Assembly (NCBI GenBank): GCA_008360975.2
Contig: CM039182.1
Span: 44,404,491-44,468,490 of the forward strand
DNA length: 64,000 nucleotides
Direction of reading: 5' to 3'
DNA from: Lichenostomus cassidix
Taxonomy: Eukaryota; Chordata; Aves; Passeriformes; Meliphagidae
Made by a program: the position numbers and the translations under genes. Shown here one piece after another: positions 22,481 to 36,295 of this stretch (position 1 is the first letter of the stretch; each line of letters begins with the position of its first letter). Below the pieces are notes generated by a model. That model had not been told where the DNA came from. It searched no databases and was given only the letters and a program-made list of their open reading frames with translations.

Positions 22481-25400
22481 TCCCATATCTATTTGTTGTT
22501 ACAGAGTCAGGCTGTATTCACATTTTGGGGTGGTGAACATGTGTATTCTACATCTGCCTCATCAAGGAACCCCAGCTTGAACAATGTTAGCCTTGTTTGA
22601 ATGACAATAGATTTCAACTAAGTGTAATTATAGTTATCAGCTCAGACTTTTCTAAACAGCCGCAGAGCTACTCTACTTTTCACTATTGTAATGTGATACA
22701 TGTAGTGGAATTTCATAGCCCCAGGAACCTCCAGAAGGCAGGTTTTAAGTTCACATATTCAAAATCTTCTCTGGAATTCCCACTTATGATAATACAACCA
22801 TCTTTTAATCGATGGTGTGAAATTTGTACAGGAGAAATTCAGAAGAAAATAAAAAGACACAGACTTCTTAACTATTTGACTTGTTCCTATCAAATGTGTT
22901 CAGAATAACTTCAAAAAAGTTACCTTTTATCTTAGCACTTCCCTGTAACTTCTTATAAAGTACTTTCCCAATTGGTTGACTTGGAGTCTACCTGCACGTA
23001 TACTGCTCACAGCCTGTAATCCCATAAAATAAGGCAATTCTAGGACTCTTTCCTCTGACTGATCCATAAAACACCTGCTGCTATTAGGTGTTACACAAAG
23101 CAAGAAGAAAGAACAGGCTATAATGTGTGATCGGGTCTTGTTTTGTAAGATGAACAGCAACTTTAATAACAGGTTCTTTTCACTCCTTCTTTATATCAGT
23201 TTCCTGTTGGGCTTTTTCTTGTACTTGTCACATGTGGCATAATTTCATCAGTTTTTCAGAAACTCTTTTAACTTCTGGTTCCAAAGGAAGTTCAACTCCT
23301 TGCTTCCTAGCCCTTCTGCGCCAGTAGCAGTAAAATATTGCTGTGTTTTCCCATCTCATTCTCTCCTCTCTTGCTGTTACCATCCAAGTGGGTTACAGTT
23401 GAATTACCATACTCTACTGAACATTAAGGCAAGCACTGAGTCATTGGTTTTAATTGCCACTGGGTACAAAAAAAGAATCTTATTTAGAAATTAATTTAAT
23501 TCAGGCAGGAGAGTCCCATCTGCATGTTATCTATTTCTTTAAAGTTTTCCCTGTCACTTTGTTCTGCCTGTTTTGCCCCTCCATAACCCCTTAGGAAAAA
23601 TAAAAGTGGTCCCTGTGGTAACAGAGCAGATCCCTGCTCTGCTAATCAAATGGAATAATCACTTACACTATCTATAATACAACATTAAAAGGCCAATTAG
23701 ATCATTACTAGCTAAGAGAATAACCTTTCAGTTTAATGGCATCCTCCAGATAGCAAGTTATAACACTAAATGAATTATTCATGTTAACAAAACAAGTCAG
23801 CTAAGGAGGGGAACAAATGATTTTTCTATATGAATGACCTGAGCATCATGGAAACCAAAATCATTAATTCCCATTTAAAGACGGGAATTTAAAACAAATA
23901 AAAGCAATCAGGGCATCTGTGAAAAGCAGCAGATAAATGGACAAGCAAGTAATTTTAAACAGAAAAGAACCCAAGGCACTATTGCTCTAGGTGATAGTGC
24001 TGTGATCTCACAGGGAAGCTGACATCCTGATCAGAGAAAAAGCAACAAGGGAGATCATAAAGGAAGTTCATTATACAGTTGCGACAGTATCTCCTGAGGG
24101 GCTCCCCGAAAGTGAAGTGTAATGTACTATTACAAAGTTAAGGCATCCTCCCAGCCTCAGGTCTCTTCTAGCCTGTGCTTGCCATCCTTAAAATCTAAGG
24201 GCTCTTTCAAAATGATATTGCCAAAGGGCTGATCCACAGCATCAGCTGGACACCACAGGACTGGACTCTGCCAAAGATTCACATTGACCTGATGGATGGC
24301 TGACAAATGACTGAAGCTCAGACAATTCTGCTGGCTTGAAAGTGGAGGGAGTGAAGCCTGTACCTTGTCAGACATTAGTGTCTGAGTCCAGGAGTTTAAA
24401 AGAATGATCACGTTTTCTGTATCTCATTTCTGTCATTACTAATTTTCTAGCTATAAAGCTAACTTCTTCACTATACAAACTATTGGATCATTTTTAGATC
24501 TCTTCTTAAAAAACTCTCCTACATAAGTTTCTTCACAGTCACAAAACACGATTTTATGAGAGACATCAATCGTCTTTTAAAAGAGACATCAAACAAAACT
24601 GCAAAATATATCCTTCCATCTTTCCTATCTTTTGCAATTCATGGAACAATTTCTACTCAAAGCAGTTCAGTCTTCACATGTTTATATCTCTTAATCTCCA
24701 TCACTACCCTGTTCCTGATATTCTATAGTGGATTATCATCTTCTGCTGCCATATTTGTTAACTCTGCCTAAGTTGGGGCATCTGCCCTCAGCCTCCTTCA
24801 TGAACACTTCCTGAGGCAAAACCCTTCAGTTATATTTGGATTACTAATTTTAATTTTTATCTCTCTCACATTGCACACTGTCATTTCTTGCTGACTGACT
24901 CTCTGACACCTTACTCAGCTGCCTTCAGCTCTTTTTCACTTTTTATATTCAAACTGTTAAGTATAAAGAGCCAAAGAGTAACATGACAGTTGGGAGAATT
25001 ACTCTCCTCACTAGGGATGACATGTGTCAGCACTGCAGAACTCAGAGACTCAAAGGCCAAAGGCAGCTTTGAAAGTAACCCAAATGATTGACCATACAAC
25101 AAAGGAACTGTCGAGAAGAAAAGAATACAAGAACAGCCATTGCAGATTTGTTCAAAGCTTGAACCTAATGTAAGGTCTCCAACACTGGCTAACTTAAAAT
25201 ATCCAGACAGAAATACAAGAACCGGGCAAGTATGAGAGACCGTTCCCAACAGTTTCTGCATTAGTCTACCACTGTGATTTTGATTAGCTTAAAAACCTTG
25301 CAATACTGAGTAAAGGGCTCTCCTCCCCTAATGCATGATTTCATGACATTATTTACAATTCTGGTTTTGTGACCCTGAATTTGAAAACATCTTTTCTTGG

Positions 25401-28200
25401 TGCTTTTACAGAGCAAGCACTTAATAACATTGTCATTTGCTGCTTTTTCTCTCATTCCTAGCCTCTTGCCACAAGAATGATGGAGTTAATGGAGAATTCA
25501 ATCTCCAGTGAGCACACCAGCTTTCAAAGTTCATGAAAAAAGTGTGTAAATCAGAAAAGAAGAACTAGTTAAATCAGAAAAACTAATTAAATATAATAAA
25601 ATAAATACTGTCCTTGTAGTAGGCTCCTCATTTTGATTCAACTTTAAAGACTATTGCTTCACATATAATTAAAATCTGCAATCTCATAACCATGAAAGGA
25701 CTTCTTTTTAAAACAGGTTGCAAATCTTCAAAGATCATTCCTGTTCTATTTTATGAACACATACAACACTATACACAGATAGTACACAGAACATAGAGGA
25801 CACCAGTGACAATGAGGAAAGGTCAGAGCTTCCATAAAGCCTACGTTAATTTTGGCTACTGGCTTTACAAAGAAAAAAAATCTTTCAATTTACTTATTTG
25901 GTCACTCATGCACAGACCATTGGAGACTATCAAAGAGAAGTGAAAACTGCAATCTTTCTGTCCTATGCAGAAGAGAATAAAATTCTTTATGTTGCTCTGT
26001 AACATTTGCCAATGTATCAAACAAAAATACTCAAGAAAATGTTGGGTAGAAGTCATGGTTCAAGCAAGGTACCCTGTGTGCAAGGAAAAGATACATGCCT
26101 CATGAACAGAGATGTCTGGAAAAGGAAAAATGTTTGTTTGTGGAGGTGGAAAAGCATGAGGAGAAGAGGAAGGAAAACTCCCTTCAGCCAGTTTTCACAT
26201 TTAAAACTATAATTTCTTGAGGGAAATATAAATTACATCTCAATTCCACAGATGGCAACATTCAGCACTGGCAGAGTTTTACAGTATGTATTTTAAAGAG
26301 GTAATTCCCTGGTGCCCAAGTTCCTTGTGCAAATCATGTCCAGACTGAATGGGACAGCTGTTTTATATTCTAAGCGATTAGAGCTACTGCCCAAAAATTA
26401 TCTTATTTGTTTGAGGCAAGTTAAAACTTCCTATCAGCTCATAAGAACGCAGATGAAACTGGGCAATGGCATTTCTTATCCCCGCTCTGAGATCAGGCAT
26501 CGTTATGCTGTTCTCCCTTATGAAGAGGTTTCAGCAGTCTTGGAGTAATATTGGAAGCAATGCTAGCAATACTGAAATAAAACAAGTGCACATTTTTTTC
26601 TCCCTATTATGTATAGAACACTGGATACCAATACTTTCTTTTAAAATACACACACTACTTTTTATAATGTTATTTTTGTATAATGGTCATAGAAACATGT
26701 AATGATATATTACCACTACCAAACAACAACTTTTTCACTCAAATGGCAGCAGTAAACTCTTCTCAGTTTTTGATGTCCCTGATTCAATACCAAGCCTGAG
26801 AAGCAATCAGAGCCCGTCATGCTATATACTGGGGTTTTTTCCCAAGACTTTTGATGCTCCCTGCAAACAGTATATGGAGATTTAAATATACTTGTTGGCA
26901 GGTTTTTCACCATTGAAGTGTTTGCTTTGGAGAATATTTTCTTTCCCACTAGGCTCAGTGAAATAGTATCATCCAAACATCATCCAAATATCATCATCTA
27001 TGGCTGTTGTATGACCAAATAAACTGAGGAAAAACCCTACAAGAGACTATGTAGTTAATAATCCCTTTAGTAATAAAGATGTAAAAAAATTCCTTTTACT
27101 ACTTCTGAACATTTCTTAAGAACAAGGCAACAAGTGCAGCACCATATCATGAAGGAACAGCAACCTCAACTAGAGCTGCTGCAGATACATCACATTATGG
27201 CCCTTGGGAATACTCTATTTCAGTAGTGTGGATAGAAAATAATTGTGTAATGATATTTGTGTTGATTAGAGGGAGACCTGAGAGAGTTACAGCATCCAGC
27301 AATCAACCAAATTCCTGATAGCTCCTTGGAATTTTGTCAGCTTCCTAAACAGTGAGTGAATATGAGAAACAAACTCCCAGCACCTGTGTGCGATGAAATA
27401 TCCTTTGTGTCAACCTAAAGTCTGCAAAATACTGTAAGAGGCACCTGGGAGAGACACTCGGGTGAACATCTCTTGCTGATATTCTACCAGCAACCACAGT
27501 TCTAGTAGGGGAAACAAAACTAATCTATGAAACACTTGTCAATGCTGGCCCTTTATGATCACGGTTACTATTCCCTGCAGCGTTCTGTTGTATGATCATT
27601 TCCCAAGCTCTTGTGACAGGCTCTCACTACTTTTCATGGACAAACAGTACCATAAGCTCAGAGATCCTACTGTCACTACTGTTTCCCTTATTCTTTTCAT
27701 CCTGCACTTCACCCCAAACCATTTGACACTCCTACAGATTGCAAGGACAAAGGAAAGGCTGCAGTAAGTTGAAACTGAAAGGAACAGAAGAAATGGCACA
27801 GAGGATGCAACTCCAAAGGAAGAGAAGTAGCAGCAGTTGCAAATGGAAGCACTATTCTGGAAACATGTAGGCACAGTAATGATTAGTCTGCAGCCACTAG
27901 CTTCTTACTGGTACTGAATTAGCACTGTGAAAACCTGAAAGAAGGGTAAATTTCCAGGCCTCTGTCACTCATTTTTCCCTGAATATCTGTCACAACCTGC
28001 ATATACTCCCTTGTGTGTTCCCAGCAGCTATGAACATTTCTGTTCCATTTCTCACAGCTATGCCCTTGCTGGTCAGCTCTCCACCCCACAAGCACTATAA
28101 CTACAGTTCCTTCTAGAAAACACAGGATCTACAGAATATATACAAACACAAAAATGTCCTTGGCAGGAACCACAGCAGCCATCTCCTTTTTTTTTCACAG
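22481..28200. other. Long non-coding stretch
   Basis: No gene, repeat family or RNA gene recognised in 5.7 kb. The longest frame (116 codons, minus, 24911-25261) has no recognisable domain or splice framework. A duplicated TAAATCAGAAAA motif lies near 25547-25583. Confidence 0.55.
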
Positions 28201-28291
28201 AAAAGCTGCCAAACTGATCTCCCACCTGAAGCAACAGACACTGCTGTAATCTCTGTTTGGCCAATCCTGGACTTCACCAGTGATTCACCCT
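28201..28291 (+). other. Candidate internal exon (plus strand), unidentified
   Basis: A strong acceptor (CTCCTTTTTTTTTCACAG, AG at 28199-28200) and a near-perfect donor (CCT|GTAAGTACC, GT at 28292-28293) bound a 91-bp segment. One frame is open throughout (30 codons plus 1 nt), starting KSCQTDLPPEA and ending DFTSDSP. An open frame of this length is expected by chance about one time in four per frame, so the splice sites are the main evidence. It competes with the minus-strand candidate that starts 9 bp away. I do not recognise the peptide. It may equally be a lncRNA exon or chance. Confidence 0.3.
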
Positions 28292-28299
28292 GTAAGTAC

Positions 28300-28520
28300 C
28301 TCCAAAATTCAGAAGTAAAGGAGTTTAGGTTCATATTATTTCGTAATCGTAACAGTGCAATAAACATGGCTAGGACATACACAGATAGCACCTGAAATGA
28401 AACAAGTGAATCCAGTGTTGGTCCATCTTGTTGAGCTTTTCTTCTCTGTCTTCCCCCCCTTCTATCTTCACCATCCTGAGGCCTTTTTGTTCTAATATAC
28501 AACTTCTCATTTTCACTTAT
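28300..28520 (-). CDS. Candidate coding exon (minus strand), unidentified membrane protein
   Basis: On the minus strand a long pyrimidine-rich tract ends in CCCTATTCTTTCAG (AG at 28522-28521), followed by a segment open for 73 codons plus 2 nt up to a GGAG|GTACTT donor (GT at 28299-28298, weak at +5). The surrounding minus frame is open from 28631 to 28113. The predicted peptide begins ISENEKLYIRTKRPQDG, continues with a very basic segment (RRGGRQRRK), then a hydrophobic stretch (about residues 42-57, FQVLSVYVLAMFIALL) that could be a transmembrane helix followed by RLRN. A basic cytosolic flank next to a helix is what a real membrane protein exon would look like. I do not recognise the family, and no neighbouring exons are identified, so a chance frame is possible. 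Confidence 0.3.
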
Positions 28521-30346
28521 CTGAAAGAATAGGGGAGAAGGGTAATGGGAAAGAAAGAGATGAAGATGAATCCCTGAAAACAGACATGTGGAAAAAGAAA
28601 GAAAGAAATAACAGGGAGGCAGAAGACACAAGAAATAGAAGGAATATTGATCCTAGACTATTTGGTAAAAAAGGTCCTGCATCAGGCTTCAGATGAGATG
28701 TGACTGAGTACAAATGAGAGGTCAAAGAGAACTGCTCTGGGAGTCCTTGCAAGAGACTATAGGATCAAAGCAAGTAAAAAATGGGATGAGAAACAAAAGC
28801 TGAGAAGCAGACTACAATGAGCTGAACAAGTGAGCTGAAAATAGGGTGATAGAAATTAACCTCAGAAGTCCTCCAAGAGGAGAATGTTAAGCAATTAGAC
28901 TATGAGAATCAATCTGGCAATTAACAGTCTGAACTATGTAAGCAAAGCGGATGGGACAAGAAGGAGACAGACTACACTAGGAGAAAACAGGAGTGTAGAA
29001 GATCAAGGTGCAGCCATAGAATAGTTTAAAGCCATAGGGGCACAGACTCCTCAGGTAGTTAGAATTGTATACAAGATTCCGCAGTTTGAGTAGTGCTCTC
29101 CTGTGTAAAGAAAATGTATACTTCCTCCTTTGCTAGAGCTGAGAAACTTCTATTGTTACCAGGTAACTTCAGGAGTGGAGGTAAACATAGAGACTACTAG
29201 TGAATGGTTGTGGGAGTATTTCTGATAAAACACACAGAAATTCCTAATTTGGCTCAAGGCGATGGTAGGATCTAGAAAATTATTCCTTCATGGTCCTGGT
29301 ATGCACCATGAATTTTGTCATATGAGTATCCCCAACCATAGGAAAGGGAAAGATTAAACTTCTTCGTAGACATTAATCCCATGAACATAATCACAGGGGC
29401 AAATGTCGAAAAAATTATGAGTGTCTTGATCTGAAATCAAGGAAACGCTCCAACCAGTAAGATAAACATATGGAAGTTCAGATTTCTCAACACTATCAAG
29501 TATTAACTAGCTGTTCTTTCAATATTCAAATGTTCAGAAGTGCACAAATGCACTAGTGCTATCCCTGCTATCTAAAGAGACATAAAAGTAACTTCCTACC
29601 CATGGTTAGTCTTGTGTTTAAATTTCATCTGCCATACAGTGCCTTTGCCCTTTAATTCATCACTTGCTCTCTGATTAATAATTTAAATACCGCTCCCTAG
29701 GGAAAAAAATTATAGTTCCATTTGCTCATGCTGTTTTATTGGTAAACATGTTGTGCTAGTCTTACAAAGTCAGCATGAGGTATTTATTTAAAACACTTAA
29801 GGGAAAAACGCTTCAATTGAGGCTGTCCATTCACACACACAGATGTAACAAAAACATATCATGCTGTGCAAACAGCAGAGTCTTTATTTGTCCTCTTTAT
29901 GTTTAATATTTCCATATAAGCTGTTCATGTAGAGGTGATCTTAATTTATAGTAAGGAGAGGTATTCAGCCTAAATACAACAAGTGACTTCCACACAGATG
30001 GTTCCTAGGGACCTGCTTTGATTTATGCTACCTCTAAAGAGTATTGTATAGGGACTTTTATAAGCAGAGGGGTTTCTTTGTTACTTCCCTGCTCAGATTC
30101 ACAGTTAAATAAATTATAACATCATCAAAACTTCTGGGTTGTTTTAGTCCTTATCAGGAAAAGGGTTGGAAAGAAACAGTAGCATTTTCCTCTCCTCTTT
30201 GCATTAAACAAACCATTGGCGTGTTTGAATGTGTTTCAACAAAAGCCTTATTCAGACTGAGATGAAAATTTGTCAGTTCTTCTGCACCACCAGCAGATAA
30301 GTAGGTCAAAAGTACTCTCACATCATGTCAAAGCAAAGGCATTTTA

Positions 30347-30405
30347 AGTTACAGTTTTTAAAATACAAAGTTACAGTTTTTAAAGTTACAGTTTTTAAAA
30401 TACAA
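30347..30405 (+). repeat. Short tandem repeat, 22+15+22 bp
   Basis: The unit AGTTACAGTTTTTAA with or without AATACAA occurs three times: a long unit (30347-30368), a short unit (30369-30383) and a long unit (30384-30405). A small local duplication, probably by slippage. Confidence 0.85.
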
Positions 30406-33400
30406 AGACAAATTTGTCTGTGATGATGTGCCAATTATCCATATGTCTGCTTCATGCAGCTCACTTCGTATCTTCCAGTCAATACCATTGATCAGCTGCC
30501 AGAACTACTTAGTCTCTTTCCTTCTTAAGATCATCATTACACCATTACCAAACAGTCTTTAATCCTCTCATGACAAAGCCCACAGTTACTGTACCAAAAG
30601 CTGGTAGCAGTCAGCTGTACTTTTTCACTGTTGTTTTGCTTTGACAGCTCACTTTTACCAGAGGAGCTGAGACAGATCTTCACCAATACCACTATGACAG
30701 AACTATGCCTCTGTCTAAGTTTTCAAACTGATTGAGAAAAGGATGACTTTGGCCAGAGGGCAATTTTGTGTGTGTGTGAAAGACTTATCCAACGGGAATG
30801 AAATATGAACTGTTATATTGAAACAAGCCAGCCAATTATAGTTTGTACTGTATTCAGGAAAATCCATGTTGCAGTGAGAGAGAATTAATGAATCCCAGTA
30901 CCTACACCTCACACAGGTTTAAGAACCTTCAATGCTTCTTTATTATATGTGATGGGCTGTTACTAGAAAAGCTTCATATTAGGCCAGGAAGAGCCCTGCA
31001 AGCTGGGAGTTTCTAGAAAAAAAAATAAGCTACACAGGGGATGAACAGTTTGCTTGCTCAGTCGATATCCACACCAAGAACAGTATTAAAGGAGTTTTAG
31101 ATTTTATAGCTAAAGAGAAATGAAAAGCAGATGTACTACAGCAGGACATACTGAAATATCTCTTGATCAGAGCTTGAAACTCAAGGAAAGTAAGTTAAAA
31201 GATTCAGAGTGCTGCCTGTCCTCTTGCTCTGTCCAAGTTAATTGCAAACTCCTGTTGATTTCAATAGGATGGGGTTGTCTGAGGGCAGCAGAAGAGCAAA
31301 CCGTCGAAGATAATAGCCTGGCTTATAGACAAAAATGACTGAGGCTTTAGATTAATATCTGTCCTCAAATAGTTTAAGCTGGATTTGTCCATAGACACTG
31401 TTAGTGCTAGGAACCTTTTTCATCCATTCAAGGTCACGTCATAATATCACAGTTATTCGTATTTTGGCATTACATCAGATTATCATTTGTACTTCACATT
31501 CATAGAAAATGACATTAATTTACAGGGAGCTTAAGGACTACTCACAAATACATTATCTGACTCGAGCACAACAATCTCCCTGAGCTAGCACATAGTTTCT
31601 AAGATGAATACTTCTCAGCAAGGAGTATAAAAATTAGCAACAAGACAGTAATCTTATTAAAAAGACATGAAAACTCTTTTTTTATTTCTATGTACTGGTA
31701 TTTTTTCAGGAGAAAGATTAGGAAATTGATTGCTCTGGTATTTATGCTCAACAAGATAGAAAGGTATCAGGTCACTTGAAATCTCAAATGAAAATCAGCC
31801 AAAAGCTCTTACCCAGAGTAAATTTCAATACCTCTCTGGTCATATTTTGTCTGTCAGAAGCACCAGTGATCCATCAAATAACATTCCTCTATGTGCAAGA
31901 ATCACAAGAGGGTACATAAGGTGGAAGTTCCGTACAGGACATTTCCAAATTCTGATCCCGGGGCTACAAGCTGAGCTGATTTTTTCTTTACTGTACACAA
32001 TGTGTTTTTTCTTGTGATGTCTACAGACAAATAATGACACTGTGAAACAGTTGCTTAGTGCTGTAGGCAGTACCTCAGTCCATGAGGACTTTAGCAGTGC
32101 TCCTCATTAAGTGGTCTGTAATGCTAAGGAGCATGAAGTTTGTACTCACACCACCCAACACTCCTCCCAGAATGTTTTCTTTAAGGCTGTCCTAGTCTGA
32201 CTGTCATGCAATTTAAAACAAAGGTAATAATGTCTTTCTGGAATACACTGGGACAGTGTAATACTATTTCACATCCCTTCAAGGTCAATATCTGTATGTA
32301 TGCTATATGGCTTCTTTCCTGTTTCTAAAAGAAACTAATTTCAATCCATTATAAAACTGATTTACCAAAGGTTAGTCCACACATGTATTTGTCAGGACAG
32401 ACAAGCATTTGACTTCTGTAAGCTAAAAGAGTGTCCTTTCATAAGACCAAATCTCCTGCTGCCATGGCCCCATTTACTCTATCAGGCAGCTTCATACTTC
32501 TCACCATTACCCTTTTGCTCCACTCTGAGGGCTTAAAGGGACCATAAAGCAGACATAAACTGACCTTACTTCTACCCTGAGAGCTTTTTCTTTGCAGTAA
32601 ATGAGAACTGGGCCCATTTCTACCCACAATTATCTTTTCTTTCTTCATACAGGGCCCGACTTGGATCTTACACACTTCATACAAGGTTTGAATATTTTGA
32701 ACACTAAATGAAATTACACAGACTTTTAGAGGTAAATACTTGCCAGGAAACAGGATCTCAGAGAAGTTGCTGAAAAAGTAACTCCAGGAACAAAGTAAAT
32801 ATTATTTGATTTATGGCTGAGCTGTGCATTTTTATCAGCTTTATGTCCTTTTTCTTTTTACTGTCATGACCTTAAAATTCATTAGGCAAATACTATTTAA
32901 AAATAAAAACAAACACTGAGTAGCATATCTCACCTTCAGTTTTGGATACTGGAATAAAATTACAGGGATTACAAGAAGATGTGGATGCCCACTCTTCCAA
33001 ACTGGACATTCACAGGTTATTTGTGGACTATCCCCTGCTCAGACACCACCTGTGGAACAAGCAGTGCCATCTCTGCCTAGGGCCCACATGGATCTTCTCC
33101 CTATCTATCCCTTGAAGGATGTATTACCTTACACTGAACAGCACAGAGGCATGTAAATCAAGAGGTTTCTGCTGATAAATTACATGATAAGTAATCACTT
33201 TTTACACAATAAAATAACTGGTGCAAATCCTTTCATTGCTACATTTTCTTTACAGGTGTGTGCCATGGCTACTTCACCACAAGACAGTCTTTGAATTTAG
33301 TTGCACTGTTGCTGGGTCATAACACAGTGGAATCTTCAGAACCACAGTACTGCATCTTCAGGTCAAGTTCCTTTCATTATGATTCAGTCTAAAACTACAA

Positions 33401-34530
33401 GAAATATGCTGCAAGGAGCAAACATAACGAATAATTCAGCTCCACAGGACACAAGCTTTTCAATATGTATGAAACTATATAAAATCCCCTACTAAACAAA
33501 AACTATGATTAAGAAAGAGGCAGTGTTGGTCTAACTACTCTTATCCCATGTTCAGTCTTAAACAATTGGCTACAATGAATAGAAATTTTCCCTTGCTGAT
33601 ATGATGCTCTAGTAATCCCCTGGACCAAAATAATTCCCTTTTAGTATTTCAACAATCATAACTTGAACACCTAGCAATACTGCTCTTCAGGACTTTAAAA
33701 AGTCATTTGCGAGATACATCATAACCATGCAAAAGAGCTACACAACTGTGAGGTCATTGGACTTTAGAGGAAATAGTATCACACAGATGAAACAGGGAAG
33801 TTGTACAACTCATATGGTCCCAGACAGAAGTAGTATGAAGGTCAGGTAACACAGGGTAGCCTAGAAATTTAGCTGACACTTTATAGCCAGTCTAGTGCAG
33901 CTACTTCTCAACAAATGGTCCAGAAAATAATTTAGACACTTAAAACTCTGCCTGACACATTTGTTGCCTTGCAAAAAAAAGGGAAGTAGAAGTGTTTAGT
34001 TGGAACTGTATTTTATTGTACACTGAAATTATATATTAAAAAAATTAAAGGGATGGCTTCTGACTGCATGCTCATATTAGAATAATTTCACAGTTGCTCT
34101 GATTTAATCCCAGGGAGAAGAAAACATTGGCAACAAGCCACAATTTATCTACTCTGCTTACACCAAAAGCAACTATAACATTTTTAGTATGTCCCCTAGG
34201 ACAATTATTTTATTTCCACTCTCCTCTTTTTTTTTCCCTCCCCCCTCTTTCTGCAAATTTTAGGAAAAGACATTCTATGAAAGGATGTGACTCAGCCTGT
34301 CTCTTTTATCCTTTATCCAGTTCATTCCTTTAGGGATTAGTAGTTTTATCAGAAATGTTGCACTGGAACAACCTTTAAGTAGGATCTAGAAAAAGTGGCA
34401 GCATTGAGGCAGAATTTAAGCAACATGCTGGTTGATTCTAATGGGTAAAGACCCAATCCTGAGAACAACTGAGGTCATTGCAACTTGCATTGACCTTAAC
34501 TGACTACAAACCTTGAGTCTGTAAACAGTA

Positions 34531-34566
34531 CTTCCCAAAATATATTCATGCTTCCCAAAATATATT
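34531..34566 (+). repeat. Direct repeat of 16 bp, 20-bp period
   Basis: CTTCCCAAAATATATT occurs at 34531-34546 and again at 34551-34566. Confidence 0.8.
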
Positions 34567-35631
34567 TCAACTTAGCATTAAAACACAATCCAAGCAGCTG
34601 GTTCTCGAAATGCTTCACTGGCACAAATGAAGCAATTACCTTTGACACAAATAACCTGAGCAAACTGGATTAAAATAGACCGTTTTACATGCAACACCAC
34701 ACAGACTGTGTCAAGTTATGAACAGCACTTCATCAGTTTATTTTCACTCAGAACTGAACATTTTCTTTGTGTGTATTTGATCACTCAGTTCCTCACTAAG
34801 AATATGTCGTCTCTCTGCATGCCAGGATCTTCTGAACTCCTGCACAAATTATAGCTGAACACACACAGAAGTCCCTGTAGATTCAAATTAGTGCTATAGT
34901 TATGACCTTCAGTTCAGTGGGCTTTATTGCCATTTCCTCTGCTCTGTCTGCCTCCCAGATCCATCCCATCATGCATTTCCCTGTCATCGGCTCATCAGAT
35001 GTCCATGATAGCTACATTTTTCATTGTTCAACCAAAACCAGTTTCTACTAGTTTCCCTACTTCTGCCTAGCCACTCTGTGGTCCTGTAGCACTTGCTCTA
35101 AAAACAAAGTTCAGGTACTTCTCCAGTGCTCCATGAGCATTATTTACATTTTTTCTCAAAGTTAAAAGATAGAAATTTGTCATTCTCCACATCTTATTTC
35201 TTTCCTTTTTGTCTGAGATTGGACCTTTGAACAGAGGGGATTCTCTGAGCAATGGCACTTTTTTTTCCCAGAGCTACCCGAGTAATAGGAGACATTTTTT
35301 TTTAATAGCAAAAGCATTACTACAAGAAATCAGGTGAGGGCTGATGATATCAAACAACATGGCAGCTATACTTCTCCACATTTTGGTTTTGTTCTTTCTA
35401 AAGATTTCCTTGGGCTAGAAAATTACATGAGGATTTCTCATCATTAATTCACATATTGTTTTTTCCCTGTTGAGACTTTGCCGCCATTGAAGCATTTCAA
35501 AATATAAGGTAGCTACTCTGAGGAAGGGCATTTTGACTGAGTTATACTTTTTGTTTTATGGTGCTTTACAGGTCTTTTTTCATCCAGATTGAAAAGGAAT
35601 ACAAATGCTAATGAACCATGCACTGTGACAT

Positions 35632-35715
35632 AGAGAAATCAAAATGTAAAATTACTGTCATACAGCTTTCACACAGAGAAATCAAAATGTAAAATTAGTG
35701 TAATACAGCTTTCAC
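35632..35715 (+). repeat. Tandem duplication, 43-bp unit
   Basis: Two adjacent copies (35632-35674 and 35675-35715) beginning AGAGAAATCAAAATGTAAAA differ at only two positions in the shared part. A fairly recent local tandem duplication. Confidence 0.9.
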
Positions 35716-36295
35716 TTTTAATTTTAGGGTAGGTTTTAGTTTTTATGTATAAGGCAACCTGAACCATTTCTGAAACCAATTATGGTATGGAATTTTTAAA
35801 AATTCCAATATCTCTAGTATGTTACCATGACACAAAGCGCTGCTACTAACCTTGCGCCATACCAATTACTGAATAAAAACATTTATTCCAGAATGATTGT
35901 GGGTATGCAAACCAATTGCTACAAAGAGGCCTTTTTGCCTTTAGGATCACCACTTAAAGAGGGGCCAATACTAAGGCAATTTCTTTGTTCATGGCAAGAG
36001 AACCTGGTCTAATGACAGGATGACCAGTGAACACAAGGTAACAACAGAGAAGTCAAAGCACCTGAGATTATCCACCACATAAATCTTCTCTTGTCATCTT
36101 CCACAGAATGAATATAGTGCTGGCTTTTCTCTTTTGGGGTAGCTCATCTAATGACTAAGGATAAAAAAGGAAAATATTTTCTTTACTAACCAAAACAAGG
36201 CCCCAAAAATTACACCTGACAGCCTCACATCAAAGCAACAGAAAAACACAACTCAAATACAGTCGTTCTTTTTTCTTCTTTCAGATACAGCTTTG

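Larger units (their letters stand above)
28521..36295. other. Long non-coding stretch
   Basis: No gene or interspersed repeat recognised in 7.8 kb apart from small tandem repeats listed separately (30347, 34531, 35632). An (AAAG)n run is near 28590-28610 and a (TG)6 run near 30766-30778. Confidence 0.55.
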
